Of a DNA stretch of 64,000 nucleotides, positions 16,015 to 26,076 are shown in pieces. The stretch is from Geobacillus thermocatenulatus (lineage in GTDB: Bacteria > Bacillota > Bacilli > Bacillales > Anoxybacillaceae), in NCBI RefSeq assembly GCF_002217655.1, contig NZ_NEWK01000001.1, positions 1,002,001 through 1,066,000 of the forward strand. The letters are read 5' to 3'. Within the stretch, counting starts at the first letter, position 1; each line of letters opens with the position of its first letter. A program made the position numbers and the translations under genes. The notes beneath the pieces are model-generated. The model was not told where the DNA came from, did not search any database, and worked only from the letters and a program-made list of their open reading frames with translations.

Positions 16015-17115
16015 ATGGACAAGCAGCGCATGCGCATTATGGTGAATATCAATGGCAAGCCCCGCCCATTCACCGTGGAGCGTTCGTCGGAAGGACGGCC
16101 GTCCGAGGAGTCGGGTGGATATCCGGTGGACAGCCATCTAGGGAAAGGACAGCGAGCCAAAAACGAGGCGGATGACAGCCGCCAAGTGAGCGCGTTTCAA
16201 GAAGGCGGGATCTCAACAGGTCTGTGGGTTGCGGAGGATGAGCAAGTTCGAGAAGATATTGAAACGACGGGTTGGGAAGAGGCGGCCGCCCTTGAGGCGG
16301 ATGAAAGGGTCATTTCCGTTTCCGAGGCGATGCAACAAAAGAAAAGCGCCAGACGTCGGACATGGCGGCTGCCGGCTCAAGCCAAGCCGCTTTTCGCCGC
16401 CGCGTTGGTTGCTGCGTTGGTCGGCATGGCGTTTGGCATGACGGTGCTGCGCATCATTCCGAAGGAAAAATTAGCTTCGTCGCCGGCATCTGAAGCGATG
16501 ACGGAATGGACAAAGCCTGAAACAGCGGCGGGCGAAGAAGGAAGAGAAAGCGTCATACGAGCGCCGTTTTCCATTGCGGTCATTCAAGCTGGCGTCTATT
16601 CGAATGCGGCGGCGGCCAAGCAGGCGTTCGAGTCGATCAAAACAGCAGGCGTGCCGGTCGTCGTCGCGGGGCAAAAACCGGCAGCGCTCTATATCGCCGT
16701 CGGCGCGGATAAGGAAACGCTGCGTGCGGTCAACGACAAATATCGCGAAGCAGTGTCGAGCACGTACGTCAAAGAACTGCTGTTTTCTGCGGATGCAAAC
16801 GCGCGCCGTTTAGAGGTTGTCCGAAAGGGAGAAGCTCTGTACAAACAGATGGCGTCAGTCTCCGCTGCCTTGCTTAGCGGCCGGAATGTTGGCGAAGATG
16901 ACTGGCGGACGCTGCAAACCGCGTATCATGCATTGGAAAAAAGCAAAATGGACGACGGCAAAACAGCGGGAGGCTATATCGAGGCGCTGAAGCAGGCGTA
17001 TGTCGCCCTTGCCGCATACAAAGAGCAACGGGATGAAGCGCTGTTGGCCAAAGCCCAGCAACAGCTGCTCGAGGCGCTCGCCGCTTATATCAAATTGGTG
17101 CCGTTAGGGAGCTAG
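16015..17115 (+). CDS. spoIIB: Stage II sporulation protein B (SPOR domain)
   Basis: 366 residues from ATG 16015 behind AGGACGGTGG. A Glu-rich cytoplasmic part of about 120 residues is followed by one membrane segment (AAALVAALVGMAFGMTVL) and an extracellular SPOR domain starting FSIAVIQAGVYSNAAAAKQA and ending near KYREA, the fold that binds denuded glycan strands of septal wall. A helical C-terminal region follows. In B. subtilis SpoIIB sits at the sporulation septum and aids septal wall thinning during engulfment. The order pilD/comC-spoIIB-maf-radC supports the name even though spoIIB sequences diverge fast. An extended -10 (TGGTAAGAT, about 15967-15975) lies directly after the pilus terminator. 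Confidence 0.85.
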   Translation: MDKQRMRIMVNINGKPRPFTVERSSEGRPSEESGGYPVDSHLGKGQRAKNEADDSRQVSAFQEGGISTGLWVAEDEQVREDIETTGWEEAAALEADERVISVSEAMQQKKSARRRTWRLPAQAKPLFAAALVAALVGMAFGMTVLRIIPKEKLASSPASEAMTEWTKPETAAGEEGRESVIRAPFSIAVIQAGVYSNAAAAKQAFESIKTAGVPVVVAGQKPAALYIAVGADKETLRAVNDKYREAVSSTYVKELLFSADANARRLEVVRKGEALYKQMASVSAALLSGRNVGEDDWRTLQTAYHALEKSKMDDGKTAGGYIEALKQAYVALAAYKEQRDEALLAKAQQQLLEALAAYIKLVPLGS

Positions 17116-17249
17116 AAGCCCCGTTTTTTTTTCTATTGCATATAAGTTGCAATAAAGAATTTCCGATTTTTTCGTTTCTACATTTATCTCCATACAAGTC
17201 GACTATGATATAACGTGGCGAGTGACCGGCTGGATGTAAAACAAATTAT

Positions 17250-17463
17250 TATAGATGGCAACGAAAACGTTTCACATATCCTTGACGGAAAAGCGTTTGC
17301 CATTTTTCGGCTGTCAAAGGCAAGCCTGTGGCTTGGACGACCGAACAACCTCCCGCTTCACAGACCCATACATGAACCTGAAAGCGGCGTTGTTCGGCCG
17401 CCCCACAGTCGCTCAAATGACTTGGAAAAGCTGCAACGGTTCATGCTTCAAATGGCATCTATA
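17250..17463. repeat. MITE-like palindromic element, copy 1
   Basis: A 214-bp noncoding element bounded by TATAGATGGCAAC and, inverted, TATAGATGCCATT. Its internal order (CGTTTCACATATCC, GGCAAGCCTGTGGCTTG, CCGAACAAC, CAGACCCATACATG, GTTGTTCGG, inverted end) is the same as the element at 24938-25180, with identity over most of its length. This copy lacks the central 24-bp palindrome and one hairpin is degraded. It fills most of the gap between spoIIB and maf. No open reading frame in it looks real. Confidence 0.75.
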
Positions 17464-17541
17464 CAGAAAATTGCCTTTCACCGCAAAATTTGCTACGATA
17501 CAAATGAATCTTCCGAGCCGAAACGAGTGAAAGGAGAAGGA

Positions 17542-18120
17542 ATGATGCCTCCACGGTTCGTGCTTGCTTCCCGCTCCCCGCGCCGCAGGCAGATCCTCGA
17601 GCTGGCCGGTTGGCCGTTTGACGTTCAAGAAAGTCAAGCCGATGAGACGATCGCCCCCGGAACGCCCCCTGATGAAGCGGTCCAACTGCTTGCCCGCCGG
17701 AAAGTTGAGGCAGTGCTTCCCTCTTTCCCTGATGCGTACGTTCTTGGCGCTGATACGATCGTGGTGTGCGACGGCCGCTTGTTAGGGAAGCCGCGCACGG
17801 AAGAAGAAGCTTTCGCCATGTTGCGGCTCTTGTCCGGGCGAACGCATGACGTATGGACCGGCGTCGCCATCGCACTCCCTCATGGTGTCATCACATCGTT
17901 TGCGGAAAAAACAGCCGTTACGTTTTGGGAGCTCGATGACGAGGAAATCGCCGCCTATATTGCGACCGGGGAGCCGATGGACAAGGCGGGGGCGTATGGC
18001 ATCCAAGGCCGCGCCGCCCTGTTTGTCAAACGGATCGAAGGCGACTATTTGACGGTCGTCGGCCTGCCGCTGTCGCGGACGGTAAGGGAATTGCGCCGGC
18101 TCGGGTGGCCGCCGGCATAG
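17542..18120 (+). CDS. maf: Maf-type nucleoside triphosphate pyrophosphatase
   Basis: 192 residues. The start [19 protein letters not shown] carries the Maf signature S-x-S-P-R-R; AAAGGAGAAGG lies just upstream, so ATG 17542 or the adjacent ATG 17545 is used. A much longer open frame upstream is only the repeat element read through. Other motifs: catalytic LGADTIVV and GKPRTEEEA, and [10 protein letters not shown] near the end. Maf proteins hydrolyse dTTP/UTP or modified nucleotides and affect septum formation when overproduced in B. subtilis. Confidence 0.95.
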   Translation: MMPPRFVLASRSPRRRQILELAGWPFDVQESQADETIAPGTPPDEAVQLLARRKVEAVLPSFPDAYVLGADTIVVCDGRLLGKPRTEEEAFAMLRLLSGRTHDVWTGVAIALPHGVITSFAEKTAVTFWELDDEEIAAYIATGEPMDKAGAYGIQGRAALFVKRIEGDYLTVVGLPLSRTVRELRRLGWPPA

Positions 18121-18252
18121 ATGAAAGCACAGGCGGCCGCCGTCTGGCGCTTTTTGGCAAAAGAACGCCCCCGCAAACGGATTCTGCTGTCGTACCGAGG
18201 GGCGGTTCAAGCCTCTCCATCTTTCGATGAAGCAAAACAAAAAAGGGGGAGT

Positions 18253-18936
18253 ATGATGGCGTGGATGATCCGCGATGTTCCGAAAGACAGCCGGCCGCGT
18301 GAACGGCTGCTGTCATCAGGGCCGGAAAGTTTATCCGACCATGAACTGATCGCCATTTTGTTGCGCACGGGCACGAAGGAGGAGTCGGTCGTGCAGCTCG
18401 CCCAGCGTCTCCTTCGTCATTTTGAGGGGCTGAGGTCGCTCAAAGACGCAACGGTCGAAGAAATGACGAACATCAAAGGGATCGGGCCGACGAAAGCCGT
18501 GCAAATTTTGGCGGCGCTCGAGCTCGGCCGACGCATCCACCAGTCCGGCTGCGCCGACCGCTATGTGATTCGTTGCCCGGAAGACGGAGCGAAATACGTC
18601 ATGGAAGATATGCGCTTTTTATCGCAAGAACATTTTGTCGCCATTTATTTAAATACGAAAAATCAAGTCATCTACCGCAAAACGGTGTTCATCGGCAGTT
18701 TAAACGCCTCGATTGTCCATCCGCGCGAAGTGTTTAAAGAGGCGATCAAACGTTCCGCCGCCTCAGTCATTTGTGTGCATAACCACCCTTCTGGCGATCC
18801 GACGCCAAGCCGCGAAGACATCGATGTGACGAAACGGCTCGCGGAATGCGGCCGCATCATTGGCATCGAGCTCTTGGATCACCTCATCATCGGCGATCAA
18901 AAATTCGTCAGTTTGAAAGAAAAAGGCTATGTCTGA
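18253..18936 (+). CDS. radC: RadC/YsxA JAB-domain protein
   Basis: 227 residues. The start MMAWMIRDVPKDSRPRERLL follows AAAGGGGGAG; ATG 18253, 18256 or 18265 are all possible. An N-terminal helix-hairpin-helix region (MTNIKGIGPTKAVQILAALE) is followed by a C-terminal JAB/MPN domain with the metal motif HNHPSGDPTPSREDID. The RadC label is historical: a role in DNA repair is not established for the family. Closely follows maf, as in other Bacillaceae. Confidence 0.93.
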   Translation: MMAWMIRDVPKDSRPRERLLSSGPESLSDHELIAILLRTGTKEESVVQLAQRLLRHFEGLRSLKDATVEEMTNIKGIGPTKAVQILAALELGRRIHQSGCADRYVIRCPEDGAKYVMEDMRFLSQEHFVAIYLNTKNQVIYRKTVFIGSLNASIVHPREVFKEAIKRSAASVICVHNHPSGDPTPSREDIDVTKRLAECGRIIGIELLDHLIIGDQKFVSLKEKGYV

Positions 18937-19024
18937 CGGTTCTCATTTTTTGTCGAATCAGTTATAATATCAACTATGGGTTTTTCCGAATCCGTTCGGG
19001 CGGTGTTGTACAATTTATAAATGA

Positions 19025-20116
<1,092 letters not shown>

Positions 20117-20135
20117 CGGTAAGAAGGTGTGAGGC

Positions 20136-21002
20136 ATGCCACAGCTTTTTGGGAATAAGCGTCTCATTTTTTTGCTCGTCAGCATCGTCATCCTTGTCAT
20201 GTTGATCGGCTTTTCCCTGCGCAGCCGCGAAGAGTTGACGTGGCCGGAGCAGTTTGTCAAAGATACGGTCGGCTTTGTTCAGCTTTTGTTTGGGAAGCCC
20301 GCCCAGCAAGTCGCGGGCTTCTTTGAAAATGTGAGCGATCTTCGCCGCACCTATAAGGAAAACGAACTGCTGAAGGCAAGACTTGAGGAATATGCGGCGC
20401 TTGAGACCGAGGTCGAGGCGCTGCGGCAAGAAAACGAACGGCTGCGCGCGTTGCTCGATAAAAAAGAGAGCTTGCGTGATTTTGTTTCGATTCAGGCGAC
20501 GGTGATCGGGCGGAACCCGGATCGTTGGCGGGAAACGATCATCATCAACAAAGGCGAGCAACACGGCGTGAAAAAAGATATGGCCGTCATCACCCCAGCG
20601 GGGCTTGTCGGCAAGGTGCAGCACGCTTCCCAATTTACGTCCACTGTGCAGCTGTTAAGCGCGCTTGACCAAAACAACCGCATTTCCGCTTATATCCAAG
20701 GAAAGGAAAACGTGTTTGGGTTGATCGAAGGCTACGATGAGAAGCGGCGCGAGTTGCTGCTCGGAGAAATTCCGATTGACGCCAAAGTGGAAAAAAGGCA
20801 AAAAGTGTTGACTTCCGGCCTTGGCGGCGTGTTTCCGAAAGGGCTGCCGATCGGTGAGGTGACCGAGATCAAGCCGGACCAATACGGATTGACGAAAGTC
20901 GTCTATGTCAAGCCGTTTGCCAACTTGTATGATATTGACGACGTCATGATTGTGAAACGAACCATCGATGCAGCACTGCAGGAAAAGGAGGAGGCAAAGT
21001 GA
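20136..21002 (+). CDS. mreC: Rod-shape protein MreC
   Basis: 288 residues: an N-terminal membrane helix (residues 8-25), a long coiled coil (about 65-110, ELLKARLEEYAALETEVEAL) and two beta-barrel domains with the conserved VIGRNPDRWRETIIINKG and FPKGLPIGEVTEI. It scaffolds the elongation complex outside the membrane with MreD. Stop overlaps mreD start. Confidence 0.96.
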   Translation: MPQLFGNKRLIFLLVSIVILVMLIGFSLRSREELTWPEQFVKDTVGFVQLLFGKPAQQVAGFFENVSDLRRTYKENELLKARLEEYAALETEVEALRQENERLRALLDKKESLRDFVSIQATVIGRNPDRWRETIIINKGEQHGVKKDMAVITPAGLVGKVQHASQFTSTVQLLSALDQNNRISAYIQGKENVFGLIEGYDEKRRELLLGEIPIDAKVEKRQKVLTSGLGGVFPKGLPIGEVTEIKPDQYGLTKVVYVKPFANLYDIDDVMIVKRTIDAALQEKEEAK

Positions 21003-21517
21003 ACAAGTGGCGTCTCCCTTTCCTTGCGGTGTTATGTTTTGTGAGTGAGAGCCTTTTTGTTGATGTATGGCCAAAAGGCGACTTGTATGTCCACTATTTT
21101 TTTGTTCCCCGGTTTTTTCTTGTTTTTCTCGTGTTCACAGCGATGCATTTCGGCGGGACGCGGGCGATGGGGTACGGGTTCATCTTCGGGTTTCTGTATG
21201 ACTGCGTCTACACAGAGCTGCTCGGTGTTTATGCGTTTGCCTATACGCTTATCGCCTACTTAGCGGGCAAAGCGATGAAATGGTTCCACCAAAACTGGTT
21301 CGTTGCATCGCTCTTGTCGCTGCTTTCCATTGTGCTGCTTGACAGTTATATCTACGGCATCCAGCTGTTGATCGGGCGGACTGATTGGCCGTTTTCTGTT
21401 TTTTGGGACCGCCGTCTATGGCCGACGCTGCTTCTGAACGTCGCGTTTTTGCTCGTCTTTTCGTACCCGCTCGAACGGCGATTGGCCAAAATTCACCGGT
21501 TTGAGCAGGAAGAATAA
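20999..21517 (+). CDS. mreD: Rod-shape protein MreD
   Basis: 172 residues starting with GTG inside a 4-base overlap with mreC. Five or six membrane segments make up almost the whole chain, matching the MreD family in length and topology; the conserved [18 protein letters not shown] segment is present. Works with MreC in the elongation complex. Confidence 0.92.
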   Translation: MNKWRLPFLAVLCFVSESLFVDVWPKGDLYVHYFFVPRFFLVFLVFTAMHFGGTRAMGYGFIFGFLYDCVYTELLGVYAFAYTLIAYLAGKAMKWFHQNWFVASLLSLLSIVLLDSYIYGIQLLIGRTDWPFSVFWDRRLWPTLLLNVAFLLVFSYPLERRLAKIHRFEQEE

Positions 21518-21566
21518 AAGAGGAAAAACGGCCCGTTTTGTAGAATTATTCGTTGGGGTGAACGTT

Positions 21567-22250
21567 GTGGCGAAACAAAAGCAGCAGTACGTGACGATTA
21601 AAGGGACGAAAGATGGGCTGACGCTGCATCTCGACGACCGCTGCTCGTATGACGATTTATTGAAAGAAATCGAGGAGCGGCTTGTCAAACAAGCTGGCGT
21701 CGCGCCAGACAGCCCCCTTGTCTCTGTTCATCTGAAAATGGGAAACCGCTATTTGACGCCTGCCCAAGAGGAAGAGGTGCGTGCGCTCATCCGCCGTTCA
21801 AAAAATTTGGTCGTCGATTCGATCGAAAGCAATGTCATGTCGAAAGCAGAAGCGATAGAATGGATGAGAAAAACGGAAATTGTGCCCGTTTCGCGCATTG
21901 TCCGTTCGGGACAAGTGCTTCATGTCGAAGGGGATTTGCTGCTGATCGGCGACGTGAACCCTGGCGGAACGGTCATTGCCGGAGGCAACATTTTCATTCT
22001 CGGCGCCTTGCGCGGCATCGCCCATGCCGGGTATGCCGGCAATAAACAGGCGATCATCGCTGCATCGGTCATGAAACCGATGCAGCTGCGCATCGGCGAC
22101 ATTATGAGCCGAGCGCCCGATTCGAAAACGGATGAAGGAAATGAAATGGAATGCGCCTATATTGATGAGCATAACCAAATTGTTGTCGACCGCCTTCAGC
22201 TGCTGATGCATTTGCGGCCGAATTTGACGCGCTTAGAAAGGAGAATGTGA
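21567..22250 (+). CDS. minC: Septum site-determining protein MinC
   Basis: 227 residues from GTG 21567 ([17 protein letters not shown]) behind GGGGTG; the open frame starting at 21501 overlaps mreD and has no site. The C-terminal half carries the MinC beta-helix with [20 protein letters not shown] and [13 protein letters not shown]. MinC blocks FtsZ assembly near the poles and is recruited by MinD, encoded directly downstream. Confidence 0.95.
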   Translation: MAKQKQQYVTIKGTKDGLTLHLDDRCSYDDLLKEIEERLVKQAGVAPDSPLVSVHLKMGNRYLTPAQEEEVRALIRRSKNLVVDSIESNVMSKAEAIEWMRKTEIVPVSRIVRSGQVLHVEGDLLLIGDVNPGGTVIAGGNIFILGALRGIAHAGYAGNKQAIIAASVMKPMQLRIGDIMSRAPDSKTDEGNEMECAYIDEHNQIVVDRLQLLMHLRPNLTRLERRM

Positions 22251-22252
22251 CC

Positions 22253-23056
22253 GTGGGAGAAGCGATCGTCATCACTTCCGGAAAAGGCGGCGTCGGCAAA
22301 ACGACGACGACCGCGAACCTTGGGACGGCCCTCGCCATTCTAGGGAAGCGGGTGTGCCTTGTCGACACCGACATCGGGCTGCGCAACCTCGATGTCGTGC
22401 TTGGGCTTGAGAACCGAATTATTTATGATTTGGTCGATGTCGTGGAAGGGCGTTGCACAGTGCAAAAAGCGCTTGTGAAAGACAAGCGGTTCGATCACTA
22501 TTTGTATTTGTTGCCGGCCGCGCAAACGAGCGATAAGTCGGCGGTCAACCCCGCGCAAATGAAACAGCTCATTGAGGAGCTGAAACAGGAATACGATTAT
22601 GTGCTCATCGACTGTCCGGCCGGAATCGAACAAGGCTATCGCAACGCTGTCGCCGGCGCGGACGAAGCGATCGTCGTCACGACGCCGGAAGTGTCGGCGG
22701 TCCGCGACGCCGACCGCATCATCGGCTTGCTTGAAGCGGAGGAGCACGTCAAGCCGCCGCGCCTCATCATCAACCGCATTCGCAGCCATATGGTGAAAAA
22801 CGGCGATATGTTGGATGTCGACGAAATCATCTCGCATTTATCGATCGAGTTGCTCGGCATTATCGCCGACGATGAAAACGTGATCAAAGCGTCGAATCGC
22901 GGCGAGCCGATTGTGCTGGACCCAAACAGCAAAGCGTCGATCGCCTTCCGCAACATTGCCCGCCGCATCCTCGGCGAGTCGGTGCCGCTCCCGCCGCTTG
23001 AGGAAGAGGAGAAGGGGCTGTTTTCAAAGATTCGGAAAATCTTTAGTTTGAAATAA
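22253..23056 (+). CDS. minD: Septum site-determining ATPase MinD
   Basis: 267 residues. GTG 22253 is chosen (GEAIVITSGKGGVGKTTTT) because AAAGGAG lies nine bases before it; GTG 22247 is too close to that site. The deviant Walker A KGGVGKTT, the switch region VLIDCPAGIEQG and the C-terminal amphipathic membrane anchor (KGLFSKIRKIFSLK) are intact. Binds the membrane when ATP-loaded and recruits MinC. Confidence 0.97.
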   Translation: MGEAIVITSGKGGVGKTTTTANLGTALAILGKRVCLVDTDIGLRNLDVVLGLENRIIYDLVDVVEGRCTVQKALVKDKRFDHYLYLLPAAQTSDKSAVNPAQMKQLIEELKQEYDYVLIDCPAGIEQGYRNAVAGADEAIVVTTPEVSAVRDADRIIGLLEAEEHVKPPRLIINRIRSHMVKNGDMLDVDEIISHLSIELLGIIADDENVIKASNRGEPIVLDPNSKASIAFRNIARRILGESVPLPPLEEEEKGLFSKIRKIFSLK

Positions 23057-23068
23057 TGGAATGGGCGC

Positions 23069-23100
23069 AAGAAGGCCGCAGAATGGGCCTTCTTTTTTTA
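23069..23100 (+). terminator. Terminator after minD
   Basis: Stem AAGAAGGCC/GGCCTTCTT with an 8-base loop followed by T7. Confidence 0.85.
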
Positions 23101-23242
23101 TTCCTATTGTTGTGCTGTTTGCAACCCCTGACCTGCAACAATGGAAGCAGGATGGTATCGATCGGTTGCGGACACGTTTGGTGTGAAACTGTTTGAGGGG
23201 GGGCGCAGACACGTTCGGCGAATGGCACTGAAAAACGCTCGT

Positions 23243-23271
23243 TCATATTCCATGAGGTTGTCTCATAAATT
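23243..23271 (+). promoter_or_regulatory. Probable sigma-E promoter of spoIVFA-spoIVFB
   Basis: TCATATT at 23243, 14-bp spacer, CATAAATT at 23264. This is close to the mother-cell sigma-E consensus, and the B. subtilis spoIVF operon is sigma-E dependent. Confidence 0.6.
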
Positions 23272-23307
23272 AGTACAAACGTTGTTGGAAAGGTGGAGGG
23301 GGGACGT

Positions 23308-24075
23308 ATGGATCGACGCGTCCGTGAGATGAAAAAACGCATTGAAAAACGAAGAAGGGAACGTCAATATAAGGGGCAGGATCCAAAAGAATCTAGATGG
23401 AGCGCTGCTGATGAGGAGCGGTACGGGCTGCCGGTCGTCACGTATGACCGCTATTCGTTTGAATCCGCTCCCCATCCGTTGTTCCGCAAAGAATGGTTTT
23501 TATTCAAAACACTCATCGCTGCCTGTCTCGTGCTCGTGACGGCTATTTTGTTCCAGCATCCGTCCGCTTCCCTCGAGCCGGCGCGGCAGTTTATTGCCCG
23601 GACGATGGAAACCGAGTTTCAGTTTGCGGCCGTCTCAGCCTGGTATGAAAAAACGTTCGGTGAGCCGCTCGCTTTTTTTGCCCCGAAAAAGGAAGAAAAG
23701 GTGAAAACGGCTTCATCCTACGCAGTGCCGGCTTCTGGACGGATTCTCGAAAGTTTTGAAAAAAACGGGGAGGGCGTGACGATCGAAACCGAGAATGGAG
23801 CCAAAGTGGAAGCGATGAAAGAAGGGATTGTCACCTTTGCCGGTACGAAAGACCGTCTCGGCAAAACGGTCATCATCCAACATGCGGACGGCACGGAGAC
23901 GTGGTATGGACGTTTGGGGGCCATTTCGGTGAAATTGTATGATTTTGTCGAAATGGGGCAGGAAGTTGGCACGGCCGAGGCGAGCGAGGAAAATAAACAG
24001 AAAGGGCTGTTTTATTTTGCGATTAAACAAGGAGATGAATTTATCGATCCGATTCAGGTGATTTCCTTTGAATAA
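23308..24075 (+). CDS. spoIVFA: Stage IV sporulation protein FA
   Basis: 255 residues from ATG 23308 behind GGAGGGGGG. A very basic N-terminus ([16 protein letters not shown]) is followed by one membrane segment near residues 65-85 and a C-terminal LytM/M23-like domain (ENGAKVEAMKEGIVTFAGT, VIIQHADGTETWYGRLG) that lacks the catalytic zinc ligands. In B. subtilis it holds the SpoIVFB protease inactive in the outer forespore membrane until the SpoIVB signal arrives. Its end overlaps spoIVFB by 8 bases. Confidence 0.93.
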   Translation: MDRRVREMKKRIEKRRRERQYKGQDPKESRWSAADEERYGLPVVTYDRYSFESAPHPLFRKEWFLFKTLIAACLVLVTAILFQHPSASLEPARQFIARTMETEFQFAAVSAWYEKTFGEPLAFFAPKKEEKVKTASSYAVPASGRILESFEKNGEGVTIETENGAKVEAMKEGIVTFAGTKDRLGKTVIIQHADGTETWYGRLGAISVKLYDFVEMGQEVGTAEASEENKQKGLFYFAIKQGDEFIDPIQVISFE

Positions 24076-24928
24076 GTATATGGCGCTGCTCGGGAAGCTG
24101 CACGTCCACCCGCTGTTATGGCTGATCGGCGGCATCGCGGTGCTTACCGCCCATTTCAAGCAGCTTTGCCTGCTGTTTTTCATCGTCCTCGTTCATGAGC
24201 TCGGCCATGCGGCGGCAGCCGCGTTTTTCTCTTGGCGGGTGAAGCGGATTTTGCTGTTGCCGTTCGGCGGAGTGGCGGAAGTCGAAGAGCACGGCAACCG
24301 GCCGTTTGGCGAGGAGTGGATCGTGACGCTCGCCGGGCCGGCCCAGCATCTGTGGCTCACAGCGGCGGCGTTTTTTTTGTGGAAGGCCGGCATGATGGAT
24401 GGCGGGAGCTGGGAGCTCTTTTTTCGCTACAATGCGGCCATTTTCGCTTTGAACTTGCTGCCGATCTGGCCGCTGGATGGAGGCAAGCTATTGTTTTTGC
24501 TGCTGTCCTACCGCCGCCCGTTCAGCGAAGCGCACCGGAACACGGTCGCCATATCGGCCGCCATGCTTGCTGTCGGCGTCGTTCTTTTGTTTGTGTTGGC
24601 GCCGCGCCAGCTTGATTTATGGGCGATCGCCGCCTTTTTGGCGCATGCTCTTTGGCAGGAGCAAAAGCAGCATCCGTATGTCGTTATGCGCTTTTTGCTT
24701 GAGCGGTATTATGGAAACAAAGGCGGCTATACAAAGCTGCGGACGATTACGGCGCCGGCGGACGAACGCATCTCGGCCGTGCTGCAGCGATTTTACCGCG
24801 GACAAAAGCATGCGATCATCGTCGTTCGCGGCGGGCGCGAACGGGCGACGCTCGATGAAAACGAGCTGCTGCATGCGTTTTTTGCCGAAAAGCAAGCCGA
24901 TGCGCCGCTTGGCGCTCTCATCTATTGA
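24068..24928 (+). CDS. spoIVFB: Sporulation intramembrane metalloprotease SpoIVFB
   Basis: 286 residues from a TTG start at 24068, eight bases after AGGTG; ATG 24080 is an alternative. A site-2-protease with six membrane segments: zinc motif VHELGHAAAA and the third ligand in NLLPIWPLDGGKL. The C-terminal 80 residues form a CBS-like domain (DERISAVLQRFYRGQKHAIIV). It cuts pro-sigma-K in the mother cell. Co-translated with its inhibitor SpoIVFA. Confidence 0.95.
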   Translation: MNKYMALLGKLHVHPLLWLIGGIAVLTAHFKQLCLLFFIVLVHELGHAAAAAFFSWRVKRILLLPFGGVAEVEEHGNRPFGEEWIVTLAGPAQHLWLTAAAFFLWKAGMMDGGSWELFFRYNAAIFALNLLPIWPLDGGKLLFLLLSYRRPFSEAHRNTVAISAAMLAVGVVLLFVLAPRQLDLWAIAAFLAHALWQEQKQHPYVVMRFLLERYYGNKGGYTKLRTITAPADERISAVLQRFYRGQKHAIIVVRGGRERATLDENELLHAFFAEKQADAPLGALIY

Positions 24929-24937
24929 TCGTGGCTA

Positions 24938-25180
24938 TATATAGATGCAACGAAAACGTTTCACATATCCTTCACGGAAAAGTTGCTTATCTATTTTTTG
25001 ACTGTCGGAGGCAAGCCTGTGGCTTGCCCCCGTCACGCCAAGGCGTGACGGGAGGCCGAACAACTGCTCACTTCACAGACCCATACATGGGTCTGAAAGC
25101 GGCGTTGTTCGGTCGCTCGACAGTCGATCCAATGCTCGGTAAAAGCGACAAATGTGAAAGCTTCAAATGGCATCTATATA
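24938..25180. repeat. MITE-like palindromic element, copy 2 (more intact)
   Basis: A 243-bp noncoding element. The ends TATATAGATGC are inverted repeats that continue imperfectly for about 32 bases, ending in a shared TTTCACAT. Inside are perfectly paired, properly nested blocks: GACTGTCG (25000) with CGACAGTC (25118); GGCAAGCC/GGCTTGCC (25010-25028); CCCGTCACGCC/GGCGTGACGGG (25029-25052); CCGAACAAC (25056) with GTTGTTCGG (25104); CAGACCCAT/ATGGGTCTG (25076-25095). Related to 17250-17463. No protein is encoded. Confidence 0.8.
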
Positions 25181-25229
25181 GTCGTTTGCACCGTTTCATC
25201 ATCGCTCGCCGGGGGGACGAAGATCACGG

Positions 25230-25258
25230 TTGACGGCCGGCCGTTTCTATGTTACGAT
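25230..25258 (+). promoter_or_regulatory. Sigma-A promoter of rplU
   Basis: TTGACG at 25230, 17-bp spacer, TACGAT at 25253. Confidence 0.75.
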
Positions 25259-25264
25259 AGATGA

Positions 25265-25412
25265 CGTTGTAGACTTTTTGTCCTGCCAACAAGGGCAAAA
25301 GAGGGCGGCTGTCGCAAAAAGACGCACCCGCACTACAACCGCTCAGCGCGGGCGATGAAGCGCTCTGTCTTGGGCCGCCTTGGCGCTGGCGAGTCTGAGT
25401 CCATGAAGGAGG
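25265..25412 (+). ncRNA. Ribosomal protein L21 leader
   Basis: A 150-base leader between the promoter and the rplU ribosome site is rich in short GC helices and A-rich linkers (AACAAGGGCAAAAGAGGGCGGC, hence structured, not coding). Firmicutes rplU mRNAs carry the autoregulatory L21 leader at this position. Assignment rests on position and appearance; no covariance search was possible. Confidence 0.6.
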
Positions 25413-25420
25413 TGCGATGC

Positions 25421-25729
25421 ATGTACGCAATTATCGAAACTGGCGGCAAACAATTGAAAGTCGAAGAAGGCCAAGAAATTTACATCGAAAAATTGGATGC
25501 GAATGAAGGCGATACGGTCACGTTTGACAAAGTGCTGTTCGTCGGCGGGGAAACGGTGAAAATCGGCAACCCGACGGTCGAAGGCGCAACCGTGACGGCG
25601 AGAGTGCAAAAACACGGCCGACAAAAGAAAATTATCGTCTTCAAATATAAAGCGAAAAAGAACTATCGCCGCAAACAAGGCCACCGTCAGCCGTACACGA
25701 AAGTCGTCATCGAAAAAATCAACGCGTAA
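25421..25729 (+). CDS. rplU: 50S ribosomal protein L21
   Basis: 102 residues from ATG 25421 behind AAGGAGGTG. Starts [18 protein letters not shown] and contains the L21 signature [17 protein letters not shown]. First gene of rplU-prp-rpmA; prp starts two bases after its stop. Confidence 0.98.
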
Positions 25730-25731
25730 CG

Positions 25732-26061
25732 ATGATCCGCGTCACGATTGAACGGGAAGCGGACGGCCGCATCCGCGCGTTTACGATGGAAGGGCACGCC
25801 CATTTTGCGAAACGCGGGCAGGACATTGTATGCGCCGGCGCTTCGGCGGTCTCGTTCGGCACGATCAACGCCATCGAGACACTGATTGGCGTAAGCCCGC
25901 ATGTTTCGCTCGGCAAAGACGGCGGCTACCTCCGCTGCGAGCTTCCGAAGCTGGAAGAAGCGGCGGCAGAGAAAGTACAGTTGTTGTTGGAAGCGATGGT
26001 CGTTTCGCTAAAGACGATCGAACGCGATTACGGAACATTTATCCGCGTGACATCCATCTAG
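25732..26061 (+). CDS. prp: Ribosomal-processing cysteine protease Prp
   Basis: 109 residues (YsxB family). The catalytic pair is visible: His in MEGHAHFAKRG and Cys in QDIVCAGASAVS. Prp removes the N-terminal extension of ribosomal protein L27, a step essential for ribosome function in Firmicutes; the substrate gene rpmA follows and carries the matching cleavage sequence. Confidence 0.95.
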   Translation: MIRVTIEREADGRIRAFTMEGHAHFAKRGQDIVCAGASAVSFGTINAIETLIGVSPHVSLGKDGGYLRCELPKLEEAAAEKVQLLLEAMVVSLKTIERDYGTFIRVTSI

Positions 26062-26076
26062 CGGGAGGTGACTGCC

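Noticed and set aside
17215-17541. Long N-terminal extension of Maf
   Set aside because: The extra 109 codons are the repeat element read in frame; the Maf signature starts right after a good ribosome site at 17542.
24925-25233. Open frame of 102 codons after spoIVFB
   Set aside because: It is translation of repeat copy 2 and not conserved in frame with copy 1.
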